The notes under the pieces: model-generated | What the model saw: only the letters and a program-made list of their open reading frames with translations | Told to the model about the DNA's origin: nothing | The model's database searches: none | Program-made: the position numbers and the translations under genes | Shown here: positions 18,037 to 25,873 of the stretch, piece by piece | Numbering within the stretch: the stretch's first letter is position 1 | How the letters are laid out: each line of letters begins with the position of its first letter | NCBI GenBank assembly: GCA_938075415.1 | Contig: CALJHC010000034.1 | Coordinates: 1-34,290 of the forward strand | Direction of reading: 5' to 3' | Length of the DNA: 34,290 bases | DNA from: an uncultured Rubripirellula sp. | GTDB taxonomy: Bacteria > Planctomycetota > Planctomycetia > Pirellulales > Pirellulaceae

Positions 18037-18240
18037 TTAGCGTTGCTCTCGGTAAGTGGACCAGCTGAGAAAAATCATGACCCCCGCCATCACAACGAAG
18101 GTGAGGTCCATGGTCATGCTTACCGAGCGGAGTGGCGCCATATCGCCCATTCCCAGCATGCCCAACAAAGCATCAGCAAGGAAGAGAACGACGATTAATA
18201 TCGACGCAACAAGGCTAATGAGACAGAGCGCCTTGGGCAT
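18037..18240 (-). CDS. Small two-helix membrane protein
   Basis: A 67-aa protein with two hydrophobic segments, LCLISLVASILIVVLFLADALLG split as residues about 5-26, and MDLTFVVMAGVMIFLSWSTY at about 43-62, separated by a short loop, with a basic C-terminus. A good Shine-Dalgarno site six bases before ATG 18240 supports it as a real gene. Small proteins of this type are common in planctomycete genomes; no function can be assigned. It is divergent from the aminotransferase gene, with 187 bases between the starts. Confidence 0.7.
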   Translation of the reverse strand: MPKALCLISLVASILIVVLFLADALLGMLGMGDMAPLRSVSMTMDLTFVVMAGVMIFLSWSTYREQR

Positions 18241-18243
18241 CAA

Positions 18244-18250
18244 TCACCTC
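18244..18250 (-). promoter_or_regulatory. Shine-Dalgarno site of the small membrane protein
   Basis: On the minus strand GAGGTGA precedes ATG 18240 at normal spacing (GAGG, then six bases). The in-frame TTG at 18243 lies too close to the site to be the start. Confidence 0.75.
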
Positions 18251-18427
18251 GCCAAATAGACAGAAACAGAGAAATTAAACACGGATGTAATCTGGGACGA
18301 TGGCATTATAGTTACAAATCACGACGATTCCCATGCCATCGGTCTGATCCGAGAACGGACTCGCGATACTCACCACCATCTGTATCGGTAATTCCATCAA
18401 TAACGCAACAGAAAACGGGAATGATAG

Positions 18428-19642
18428 ATGAAAAATGCTGCCGATGTGACGTCGGAATCAAAAAAGCACGCACTTGATGATCAGTTTTTGTCAGAGAATC
18501 CTTGGATTTGGTGGCGGAATCAGATGCCAATTGTGGACAGATGGTCGTATTTTGACCACGCTGCGGTCTCTCCGCTGAGTGGACCGGCAGCTAAGGCGAT
18601 CAGCCAATATGGCTCGGAGGCATCTGAGCATGGTGATACGAAATGGCCAGATTGGGCCGCCAGTGCCGAGCGGCTTCGAGGGCAATTTGCCTCCCTGTTG
18701 GGTGCCGAATCTTCTGAAATCTGTCTAGTTGCCAACACCACAACTGGAGTCAATCTGGTCGCCGAGGGCTGGCCTTGGCAGGCTGGAGACAGTGTGGTCG
18801 TGCCCGAGGGTGAGTTTCCGAGTAATCTTTTTCCTTGGCAAAATCAGCTTGCCAAAGGGGTGGAGGTTCGACTTGTACCGCGTCATGGAGGTGAGGTTCG
18901 AGTTGATGATTTGATGGCTCGCGTCGATGGCAGCACTCGGATGATTGCCGCGAGTTGGGTCGGCTACGCGAGTGGGTATCGCATTGACGTGGCCGAGTTG
19001 GTTCGCCGAGCCCATGAGCAAGGTGTGCTTGTGTTTCTTGACGCAATCCAAGGCTTGGGGGTTTATCCACTTGATTTACGTCAGACGCCTGTCGATTTTC
19101 TCGCCGCCGATGGCCACAAGTGGTTGCTGGGTCCAGAGGGAATTGGAGTCGCAATGATTGCACGAAGGCATCTGGAACGAATTCGGTGCGGAAATGTTGG
19201 ATGGAACAGCGTGAAAAACGCCTTCAATTACGCCTCGCCCGAATTTGAATTGCGTCATTCTGCGAGTCGGTTCGAGGCTGGCTCCTGCAATCTGCTTGGC
19301 GCTGCCGCACTGGAACGGTCACTGGATCTTTTTCTGAAAGTTCGTGAAATGCATGGTGATGACTCCATCGCTTCTCGGATTTTACAGCTCGTCTCGACAC
19401 TTGAATCGTCCCTCAATGCCCTTGGCATCTCAACGCGTTTAAGTCCTGAAGGGAAGCATCGCAGCGGAATTGTTACCTTTGAAGTTCCCGGAGTCAGTCC
19501 AAGTGAATTCCGGAAATCAGCGTTAAAGCAGAATGTTGTCGTGAGCTGCCGTGATGGGGGCGTTCGAGCAAGCATTCATGCCTACAATAACGAATCCGAT
19601 CTTGAACAGCTGATGTCGGTTGTCCGACAGTTTCTCCTCTAG
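18428..19642 (+). CDS. Class V aminotransferase (NifS/isopenicillin-epimerase-like)
   Basis: A 404-aa PLP enzyme of fold type I. YFDHAAVSPLS (41-51) is the substrate/PLP N-terminal motif, NTTTGVN (103-109) the phosphate-binding loop, D205 and Q208 in FLDAIQGLG bind the PLP ring, and K231 in ADGHKWLLGPEG forms the Schiff base. The GPEGIG stretch and the lack of a cysteine-bearing desulfurase loop point to the isopenicillin-N-epimerase/selenocysteine-lyase-like branch rather than IscS. The reaction is unknown (aminotransfer, lyase or epimerase). ATG 18428 is used; no clear Shine-Dalgarno site. It is a single gene. Confidence 0.92.
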   Translation: MKNAADVTSESKKHALDDQFLSENPWIWWRNQMPIVDRWSYFDHAAVSPLSGPAAKAISQYGSEASEHGDTKWPDWAASAERLRGQFASLLGAESSEICLVANTTTGVNLVAEGWPWQAGDSVVVPEGEFPSNLFPWQNQLAKGVEVRLVPRHGGEVRVDDLMARVDGSTRMIAASWVGYASGYRIDVAELVRRAHEQGVLVFLDAIQGLGVYPLDLRQTPVDFLAADGHKWLLGPEGIGVAMIARRHLERIRCGNVGWNSVKNAFNYASPEFELRHSASRFEAGSCNLLGAAALERSLDLFLKVREMHGDDSIASRILQLVSTLESSLNALGISTRLSPEGKHRSGIVTFEVPGVSPSEFRKSALKQNVVVSCRDGGVRASIHAYNNESDLEQLMSVVRQFLL

Positions 19643-20155
19643 GTGATTGCGGTCCAACCCGCTCGCCAACGAAAACGCCTCTCGGCATTTTCTCGCTAGC
19701 GACGCAACGATCCGGTGACTTTGAGAGTATTGGTTGAAGGTCCGGTTCATTGGCTTCCTGGAGCAGGAGTGTAGGCTCAGGGAGTTTCAGCAACGGAACT
19801 CTGGGTGGTGGATCACGGGTTCATGGTAATTTGGACTGCGAACTGATACGATTCGGAGTGTCTCATCACCGCGGGGATTTTGAGGTTCTGGGTGCGAAGG
19901 GCTTAATCGCCCTTTATGTTCGACGGGGTCGATTGAATCGACAGCGGTTGCATTTGCTGGGATGTTCTGTTCTTGGCAGGAAGGCCTGTCAGCACTCTGG
20001 GTGACCATGTTTAATGATGCAGTCTTGTAGTGATGTCGATTCGCCTTCGAATCATCTCGTGCGATTGTTAACTTGCTCCTTTCCCGAATTGTTTCTCGCT
20101 TTGCTTTGATCGCTGGCTAATTTTTGCGTACCTTTTGTCATTCGGTTCGATCTAA
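19643..20155. other. Spacer, weak hairpin only
   Basis: About 510 bases between the aminotransferase and coaD. A hairpin AAGGGC/GCCCTT at 19897-19914 with a 6-base loop is followed by only mildly T-rich sequence. An 84-codon frame (19750-20004) has no convincing features. Confidence 0.45.
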
Positions 20156-20689
20156 ATGTCTGAGAAAACGAGTCAACTTGCAGCTGCTGCTCGATCAAGA
20201 ACGGCCGTCTACACGGGGTCATTTGATCCGGTGACCCTTGGCCATTTGCACATCATCGAACGTGCATCGCCTCTTTTTGACGAGCTGGTGATTGGCATCG
20301 GGATTAACGCTGACAAGCTAGCGTTGTTTGAACCCGGACAGCGGGTTGATCTGGTCCAGCGTGTGACGGGGCACCTTCCGAATGTTCGAGTGGAAGTCTT
20401 CACCGGATTGGCGGTGGATTTCCTGCGAAGTATCGATGCAAAGGTGATGGTTCGTGGGATCCGACCTTTGACTGACATCGCGGGTGAGTTCACCATGATG
20501 ATGGCCAATCAGCAACTTGATCCTGAGATCGAAACCGTATTTCTAATGGCAGCGGAGCAATACGCGCACGTTAGCAGTTCGTTGCTAAAGCAGATCGCTA
20601 TTCTGAGCGATGACGATACGAAGCTTGCCAAATTTGTACCGCGAGAAATCATCCCTTCGGTTCGGCAGCGGTTGCTCGAAGCGAATTAG
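20156..20689 (+). CDS. coaD: Phosphopantetheine adenylyltransferase
   Basis: A 177-aa enzyme of coenzyme A synthesis that transfers AMP from ATP to 4'-phosphopantetheine. The nucleotidyltransferase motif YTGSFDPVTLGH (19-30) includes the TxGH signature, VRGIRPLTDIAGEF (99-112) is the conserved central segment, and AHVSSSLLKQIA (137-148) is the C-terminal ISSS-like motif. The protein is about 15 residues longer at the N-terminus than E. coli CoaD because of a polar extension. ATG 20156 lacks a Shine-Dalgarno site; GTG 20204 (residue 17, directly at the first strand, V-Y-T) is unlikely because it would cut into the fold. It converges with the PAP2 gene. Confidence 0.96.
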   Translation: MSEKTSQLAAAARSRTAVYTGSFDPVTLGHLHIIERASPLFDELVIGIGINADKLALFEPGQRVDLVQRVTGHLPNVRVEVFTGLAVDFLRSIDAKVMVRGIRPLTDIAGEFTMMMANQQLDPEIETVFLMAAEQYAHVSSSLLKQIAILSDDDTKLAKFVPREIIPSVRQRLLEAN

Positions 20690-20870
20690 TTAAGTCTTAG
20701 CGTTCAAGAGAATTGGTTGTCGGGATCGATTCACGAGTCAACGTTTCTGTGTGAGAACGTCGTTTTGCTGGGTTAAAGAGAGAGAAAAGTCATTAGGAAG
20801 TGAAGTTCCGCGGACTTATCTGACCTGTCTGGATTTTGGCAACGTGACCTGATGGCATCTCCATCGAGTT

Positions 20871-22001
20871 TTAGGCGGCACGTCTCTCATCATCTAGGGT
20901 GTCTCCGCTGTCGCGGTCGGAATGTTGTCTCTGTGTATTTGGAGACTGAGCGTTTATTCCTTTGAGTTCGGCTGGAAGGCTATCCCGATTTTCCGTTTGA
21001 GAAATGTCTGGCAAGGCGGAATCAGAGATATTTGATTCTCGGATTGCCGCAGGATGATTAGCAGTTGCTGAGATGGGGTGACTGTTTGTTTCGTGTGGGT
21101 GTGCAGATCGGGCGGAGCTCTGGTACTTGTTGGAGACAGAGGGGGCCATCCCCATGGCAGATGCGGGGAGCGACTCGTCGGGCGAATTGGCCAGCGGTAG
21201 GCTTGCGATGTTACCCGATGTTGATGAGGCTAAATGTTGGGATGCCTTGAAGGATCGCCTTGCTCGTTCTTCGAGATCACGTTCTGGTTCCAGTTTGTCG
21301 AAAAGTGAGCCCATGAGGCTCGGGTGGTAGCAGACATAGGACCACCACAGTCCGATGGCCGCGGATCCAAAGAGGTCACTGAGAAAGTGTGAGCCGCAAT
21401 AGATGCGTTGCATCAGGGTCCCGAAGCAAAGGCTGAGGAATACCCAACGTCCTTTCGGAAAAAGAACCCACAGCCCGACGGTTAGTGCCGTCGCCGTCGC
21501 AAGGTAAGCACTGGGAAATGCACGAGAGCTTGGCTCAAAGTGAGCGACGTGACTGAGGGTCCAATCAAAAGTCCAGATCCACGCGTAGTCATTGTTTGCC
21601 CCGGAGAGTGGTAGTGAGTTTGGTCGAGGCCGAAGGACGAACATTTTCGTGAGAGTTGATATCGCGCCACCACCCGCAGCCAAGGCTGCCAATCTTGGTA
21701 GGTGCCAACGTTTGGTCGGTGCGACAAATAACAACGCGAGTAAGATGCAGGTGATTCCCATCCCATGGGCGTAATAGAGCATCACGTCCAAAATGGTACC
21801 GATCCACTCGGGCAACGGTTCGGTGGCGAACCATTGCGCGATCGGAATATCCAGCAGTGTCGCCATGGGAACGAGCAAGAGCGTGATGCCGGCAAACCAA
21901 AGCAGGCTGACCATCCGAAATCTGGCTGCCTCGTCAAGGGACGGTCGGTGGTGCATCGCGTGCGGTCGTCGCTCTCCCGGTGAAGTCCATTGGATCGACA
22001 T
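20871..22001 (-). CDS. PAP2-superfamily membrane phosphatase with altered motif 2
   Basis: About 376 aa with five to six hydrophobic segments between residues 30 and 222, then a polar, probably disordered tail of some 125 residues. Motif 1 is K119-x6-R126-P127 (KMFVLRPRP) and motif 3 is R199-x5-H205-x3-D209 (RIYCGSHFLSD), both intact. Motif 2, normally PSGH, reads PSAY (163-166), so the motif-2 histidine is replaced by Tyr166 (codon TAC). The family removes phosphate from lipids such as undecaprenyl-pyrophosphate or phosphatidic acid at the membrane. Start: ATG 22001 before the first charged segment; the frame stays open to 22349 but the added residues do not look protein-like. ATG 21950 is also possible. 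It converges with coaD. Confidence 0.85.
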   Translation of the reverse strand: MSIQWTSPGERRPHAMHHRPSLDEAARFRMVSLLWFAGITLLLVPMATLLDIPIAQWFATEPLPEWIGTILDVMLYYAHGMGITCILLALLFVAPTKRWHLPRLAALAAGGGAISTLTKMFVLRPRPNSLPLSGANNDYAWIWTFDWTLSHVAHFEPSSRAFPSAYLATATALTVGLWVLFPKGRWVFLSLCFGTLMQRIYCGSHFLSDLFGSAAIGLWWSYVCYHPSLMGSLFDKLEPERDLEERARRSFKASQHLASSTSGNIASLPLANSPDESLPASAMGMAPSVSNKYQSSARSAHPHETNSHPISATANHPAAIRESNISDSALPDISQTENRDSLPAELKGINAQSPNTQRQHSDRDSGDTLDDERRAA

Positions 22002-22679
22002 GTTGATTCCGTTTGTGGAGGCCTGTTGCTCGAATTCGTCTGCTTTGGTCCTGTCGCTCAACTGAATCTTCCGCCGGACCCTTTGGAGAGTACGAAAAGA
22101 AAGACCGGTCCGGAAAGATCGGATTTTGGTGCGTGATGAGTCACGAAATAGGGGGGTGACATTTGCTTCCCATTCACTGGGATTCAGCAAGTTCTTGGCC
22201 GGATCCGTGTTAATCGCTGTTCCCGCTTCGTAATCAGGCGGTGTTGCTCCACTTTTGGCGAGCGATACGGAGCCTGCCAAATCGATGGCGTCGTGGTACA
22301 AGCCCCGCCTTGATTGTTCGCACCTGCGGCCATTTAGAACCCGTTCCATGCGTCAAAAATTGGTTCGAGGTGGCATTTTTTCCAAGAAAATGAGGACTCA
22401 GAGTGCGGTGGTTCTTTCTTCCAGTCGGGAATGCAGAATGAATCTTTCACGTTGCTAGCAGTTACCTGAGGATTGCCAGCAATGATGAAGTACTTCATCG
22501 CATTGATTTCAAGGATTCTTATGGATTCGTACCGTGGATTCAGTCTTGCCTCCTCAAACGAACTCGGGCTACAAGCGGGAAGTGTCTTTCCCGGGCTTAT
22601 TTAACGGGTTTATTTAATGGGCCAATTTCCCGGGCCCATTTCACGTTACCACCGACATTTATCAACGATAGGGCAACGA
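22002..22679. other. Divergent promoter region of PAP2 and PPIase genes
   Basis: About 680 bases between divergent starts, if the short PAP2 start is right. The PAP2 frame extends open through the first 350 bases, so a longer protein cannot be excluded. The half next to the PPIase gene contains a 13-bp duplication (22592-22617) and a strong hairpin (22616-22640). Confidence 0.5.
22592..22640 (+). repeat. 13-bp tandem repeat running into an 8-bp hairpin
   Basis: CGGGCTTATTTAA (22592) and CGGGTTTATTTAA (22605) are tandem copies, and a third degenerate copy begins at 22618. From 22616, AATGGGCC pairs perfectly with GGCCCATT (22633-22640) around a 9-base loop. The hairpin lies 40 bases before the PPIase ATG, in its probable leader, and could affect translation or end upstream transcripts. 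Confidence 0.8.
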
Positions 22680-23849
22680 ATGCCGCCGCATCTTTTTCCT
22701 CGTCGACTCTGTTTTGCTTTGTTTTTAGCTTTGAGCGTTGTCGCATTTCCTGGCCAGTCGGAAGACTCTGTTGGGAATTCTGGTCAGGATGAGAATCCGA
22801 CGGTTGTCTCACTTCCCGCTGATCCTGCCGCCATCATTGCCTGCGTCGGCAACACGCCAATTCTTATGGGTGATCTGGTTGCAAGAGTGGATTCGCAACT
22901 CAAGGAGGCGATTGCCCGAGGTGGCGGTAGCGTACCTGAGGATCAGTTGGTAATTGCCAGGACAAGAATGACTCGCAGTTTACTTCAGCAGACCATTCAA
23001 ACAAAAATGATGCGAGAGGCGTTTCTTCTTGATCAGGTGGCAACGCAGTCTGCAGAAAAGCGACGAGAGGCTGACGATCGGCTTTCGGTGCGTGCCAGGC
23101 AGATGTTTTTTGAGACGGAGGTTCCACAGTTGCGTGAGCAATACAAGGTGGAGGAATTAGCCAAGCTTGACGCGGAATTGAGGAAAAAGGGTAGTTCGCT
23201 TGCGGCGAGACAACGTGAGTTCATGGATGCGATGCTTGGACATCTTTACATTCGAAGCAAAGTTGATCGGGAACCGACGGTGACAGTCGCTGAGATCAAC
23301 GACCACTACCAGACGAACCTCGAAGAGTTTCAGCGACCCACACGAGCGAAATGGGAGCAACTATCTGTTCTTTTTACGAACTTCACTGATCGAGAATCCG
23401 CTTACGAAGCAATTTGGGAAATGGGACGAGAGGCCTATTTTGGTGGCAGCATGCAGGCAGTCGCCCGCGAGAAAAGCCAAGAGGCCTTCGCCAGCAAAGG
23501 TGGGTTGCATGATTGGACCGCAAAAGGGTCACTTGCTTCTGATGTGATTGACGAACAGATTTTTTCGATCCCAATGAACGCGATGAGCGAGATCATTGAA
23601 GATGATCTGGGCTATCACATTGTCAGGGTACTGGAGCGGGAGGAGGCTGGGGTGCTGCCTTTGAGCGAAGTGCAGGACACAATCCGAGCGGTGGTTCGGG
23701 AGGATAAAATTCAGTTGAGTCAGCGAGAGGTACTTGAGGACATGCAGGTGATGGTGCCGGTTTGGTCGTTATTTCCAGAGGATACACCGGGCGCTAAACC
23801 ATTGCCGATCAGCATTGCGAGCCGATACTCTAACGTCAAGATTCGCTAG
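22680..23849 (+). CDS. Exported parvulin-type peptidyl-prolyl isomerase (SurA/PrsA-like)
   Basis: A 389-aa periplasmic folding factor. A signal peptide (RRLCFALFLALSVVAFPG, residues 9-26) is followed by an acidic linker and a SurA-like N-terminal helical chaperone region starting IIACVGNTPILMGDL (52-66) with long charged helices to about 215. The parvulin domain covers about 222-320, with RAKWEQLSVLF at its start and GLHDWTAKGSLASDVIDE and DDLGYHIVRVLE as typical later motifs. It should assist folding of exported proteins. ATG 22680 is chosen because the signal peptide follows it and a GGGCAACGA stretch precedes it; ATG 22617 lies in a hairpin. The next gene starts four bases after the stop, so the two are probably one transcript. 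Confidence 0.92.
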   Translation: MPPHLFPRRLCFALFLALSVVAFPGQSEDSVGNSGQDENPTVVSLPADPAAIIACVGNTPILMGDLVARVDSQLKEAIARGGGSVPEDQLVIARTRMTRSLLQQTIQTKMMREAFLLDQVATQSAEKRREADDRLSVRARQMFFETEVPQLREQYKVEELAKLDAELRKKGSSLAARQREFMDAMLGHLYIRSKVDREPTVTVAEINDHYQTNLEEFQRPTRAKWEQLSVLFTNFTDRESAYEAIWEMGREAYFGGSMQAVAREKSQEAFASKGGLHDWTAKGSLASDVIDEQIFSIPMNAMSEIIEDDLGYHIVRVLEREEAGVLPLSEVQDTIRAVVREDKIQLSQREVLEDMQVMVPVWSLFPEDTPGAKPLPISIASRYSNVKIR

Positions 23850-23853
23850 CAGT

Positions 23854-24531
23854 ATGATGCAGGCAACTGAGCGAAACGGGAAACAACACTTGAAAACGTG
23901 GTGTGCAGAAAACACAAGCAGCAACAAGCTTGCTTGGGTGGCCGTTCCAATTTTGTTGGCCTGTTTATCAACTGGCTGTGGGCAATTGCTTTACCGCCTG
24001 ACCGATCAGACACCGCCAGCATTTGTTCCCAATCCGATCGATCTGCCCGCCGCAAAGGACGCATTTGTTTGGGCACAGGTCATCGACACGATTGATGATT
24101 ATTTTCGGATTGCAAAAGAGCAGCCCGTTCAGAATTCGGACGGGATTGTTCTCGATGGTCGTGTAGAGACCACCTATCAGATTGGAGCTTCCGTTCTGGA
24201 ACCATGGCGGAAGGACACGACCCCTGGTTTTGAACGGCTACAAAGCACCCTGCAATCGGTACGTCGTCGAGCTGTCGTGACGCTTCGTCCGTCGTCTAGC
24301 GGTTATGTTTTAGAAGTGGTGGTTCACAAGGAGCTTGAGGATACCGACCGCAGTCAGTACGCGACGGAGACGACATCGAGCCAAAGGCATGATGGAACCG
24401 TGATTCGGCATTTAGATCGGGAAGACGGTGGGCCACGAACTCTCGGCTGGATCCCTCTTGGGCGTGACGCGACCCTTGAACAACGCTTGCTCCACGAAAT
24501 ACATGCTCGCGTGACGCAACCTGATCAGTAA
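23854..24531 (+). CDS. Lipoprotein in the PPIase operon, unknown function
   Basis: About 225 aa. A polar N-terminal stretch is followed by WVAVPILLACLSTGC, a good lipobox with the lipidated Cys at 42; this is a long signal peptide, so the real start might be later. The mature part mixes alpha and beta segments (TYQIGASVLEPW, RRRAVVTLRPSSSGYVLEVVVHKEL, a stretch that pairs strands) and ends with a charged helix. I recognise no named domain, though the pattern looks like a conserved planctomycete envelope lipoprotein. ATG 23854 or the adjacent ATG 23857 starts four or seven bases after the PPIase stop, implying cotranscription and perhaps a shared role in envelope biogenesis. Confidence 0.78.
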   Translation: MMQATERNGKQHLKTWCAENTSSNKLAWVAVPILLACLSTGCGQLLYRLTDQTPPAFVPNPIDLPAAKDAFVWAQVIDTIDDYFRIAKEQPVQNSDGIVLDGRVETTYQIGASVLEPWRKDTTPGFERLQSTLQSVRRRAVVTLRPSSSGYVLEVVVHKELEDTDRSQYATETTSSQRHDGTVIRHLDREDGGPRTLGWIPLGRDATLEQRLLHEIHARVTQPDQ

Positions 24532-25221
24532 ATCTCTCCAAAACGTTGGTGGCAGCAACCGCGTCGCCCTCCGGGTCGATATTTTCCATCGGCGACCGGT
24601 CGCTAGGTCAGATGGAAATTTCCGCCCGCTGCAGAACTCACTGCAGCAGACTCTTGAATTAGCTATTACGCAGCGGTTTTGATTCTCACTGACTGATTAA
24701 GAAGTCAAGGGTCAATGGGAACCGCGTAAATTGGGTGCATCTTCGATTCGAATGTGGCTAATCGAGCGTCACTGACGTCAAAGGTACCGACGTTTATGAA
24801 GACGAACGGCGCTAACATTGTGTATCTCTCGCCTGTCTCTCTGTGGAATGAATGAAACCAATTGACCAAAAATAGTCGCAGGGTATTGGTGGGTTGATCT
24901 AATTTTTTTCAAGAATGCCGGCTAAGCGAATCGCTGTCTTACAGCGACTAAAAGGAAGTTTTTTTTTGCGTTAAACGGTTTCTCTGCAAGTTGTGAAAAC
25001 TTTGGTGGAAGTCGTAAAAAAATGGAGCTTTGGGCCCGTAGAAAAATAGTTTTAAAAGTTTAAAACGGAACAATCGGCAAGACTTACCCCACTTCTCGAT
25101 TGCCGGACTATAGACTTTTTTGTGAATTAAATTTCCGCCGCCTCCGCGCCGATACCCTAGCTGAGCGAATGAGGAATCACCTCGGTCCTGCTCTATTTTC
25201 AAGCCCTCTTCAGCCCAAGGG
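24532..25221. other. Long spacer with AT-rich, A/T-tract leader
   Basis: About 690 bases without a convincing gene. The second half is markedly AT-rich and has T7 at 24903, T9 at 24959, A7 at 25016, A5 at 25042 and T6 at 25116. A TCGCTG/CAGCGA hairpin at 24931-24947 precedes the T9 run by 11 bases, too far for a standard terminator. The region may hold the promoter of the 99-aa gene. A minus-strand frame (24948-25241) is judged spurious. Confidence 0.5.
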
Positions 25222-25521
25222 ATGCGGATGATTGGTCTCACACCACAGATGATTGATTACTCAACTCTTTGTAAGACCATTGAAGAAAAGCTGTGCGAGC
25301 TGGGCCATCTTGTACCCGATCAGTTTCCGGTGACTCAGCGCGAAGTCGTTCGCGGTGGTAAGGAGGTCGGTATCTATTTTTGTTTGCACGGACCTAGAAG
25401 CGTCAAACTGACGGCGATCTGTGACTACTTGAAAAACACCATCATTTTCTACGGTAGCGACGGAATGCGACGCGAAAGCATGATGATTCCGCGTCTGCAG
25501 CAAGTCGCGCAGGCTGCCTAG
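25222..25521 (+). CDS. 99-aa soluble protein, unknown
   Basis: A compact protein with alternating predicted helices and strands: an N-terminal helix (TLCKTIEEKLCELGHL), a basic strand region (KEVGIYFCLHGPRSVKLTAICDYL), a strand NTIIFYGSDG and a C-terminal helix ending RLQQVAQAA. There is no signal peptide or membrane segment, and two central Cys plus one in the N-terminal helix. The composition is that of a real folded protein, and I believe similar short proteins occur in related planctomycetes, but I cannot name a family. The start could be ATG 25222, 25228 or 25249 (before IDYSTLC). It stands alone after an AT-rich leader. Confidence 0.7.
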   Translation: MRMIGLTPQMIDYSTLCKTIEEKLCELGHLVPDQFPVTQREVVRGGKEVGIYFCLHGPRSVKLTAICDYLKNTIIFYGSDGMRRESMMIPRLQQVAQAA

Positions 25522-25873
25522 TGGTCACTGTCCTGAGATCGCATCAGGGTGAGATCGATTAATTTTGTGACATCGTTGGGGGCGGGAGCAAATCCCGTTC
25601 ACGTCACGGGTCGTTGCAAGTTCTGCTCTCTTTGGTAATTCCGTTGTTCACCTTTGGTCTGTTTGAGACCGAAGAAATGTGCAGATGGAAATCGACGCCA
25701 GTTCGACATTTTTCCAGTCTTTGGCGATAACGGATGGTGGATAGGTCGGAGCAGTGCGTTTGGGCTGCTGATCTTTCGGCTTCCCTTTTTTTGGATGTGC
25801 TTTGCCAGGGCTTTTCTCCTGTAAAACGACAGCGAGGTTGACGCGGACTGACGCGACTTCTTACACCCGAGTA
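25522..25873. other. Spacer, nothing recognised
   Basis: About 350 bases before the TPR lipoprotein gene. A long minus-strand frame (25599-26396) crosses it and the gene, but its product is an artefact rich in Arg, Ser and Pro. Confidence 0.45.

Noticed and set aside
22002..22349. N-terminal extension of the PAP2 protein by 116 residues
   Set aside because: The added residues are polar, lack secondary-structure pattern and precede the family core; kept as a possibility only.
24931..24967. Hairpin plus T9 as a terminator for the lipoprotein gene
   Set aside because: The T-run begins 11 bases after a 6-bp stem and lies 400 bases after the stop codon.
24948..25241. 97-codon minus-strand frame in the AT-rich leader
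   Set aside because: Phe/Lys-rich product caused by A/T tracts, antisense to the likely promoter of the 99-aa gene.
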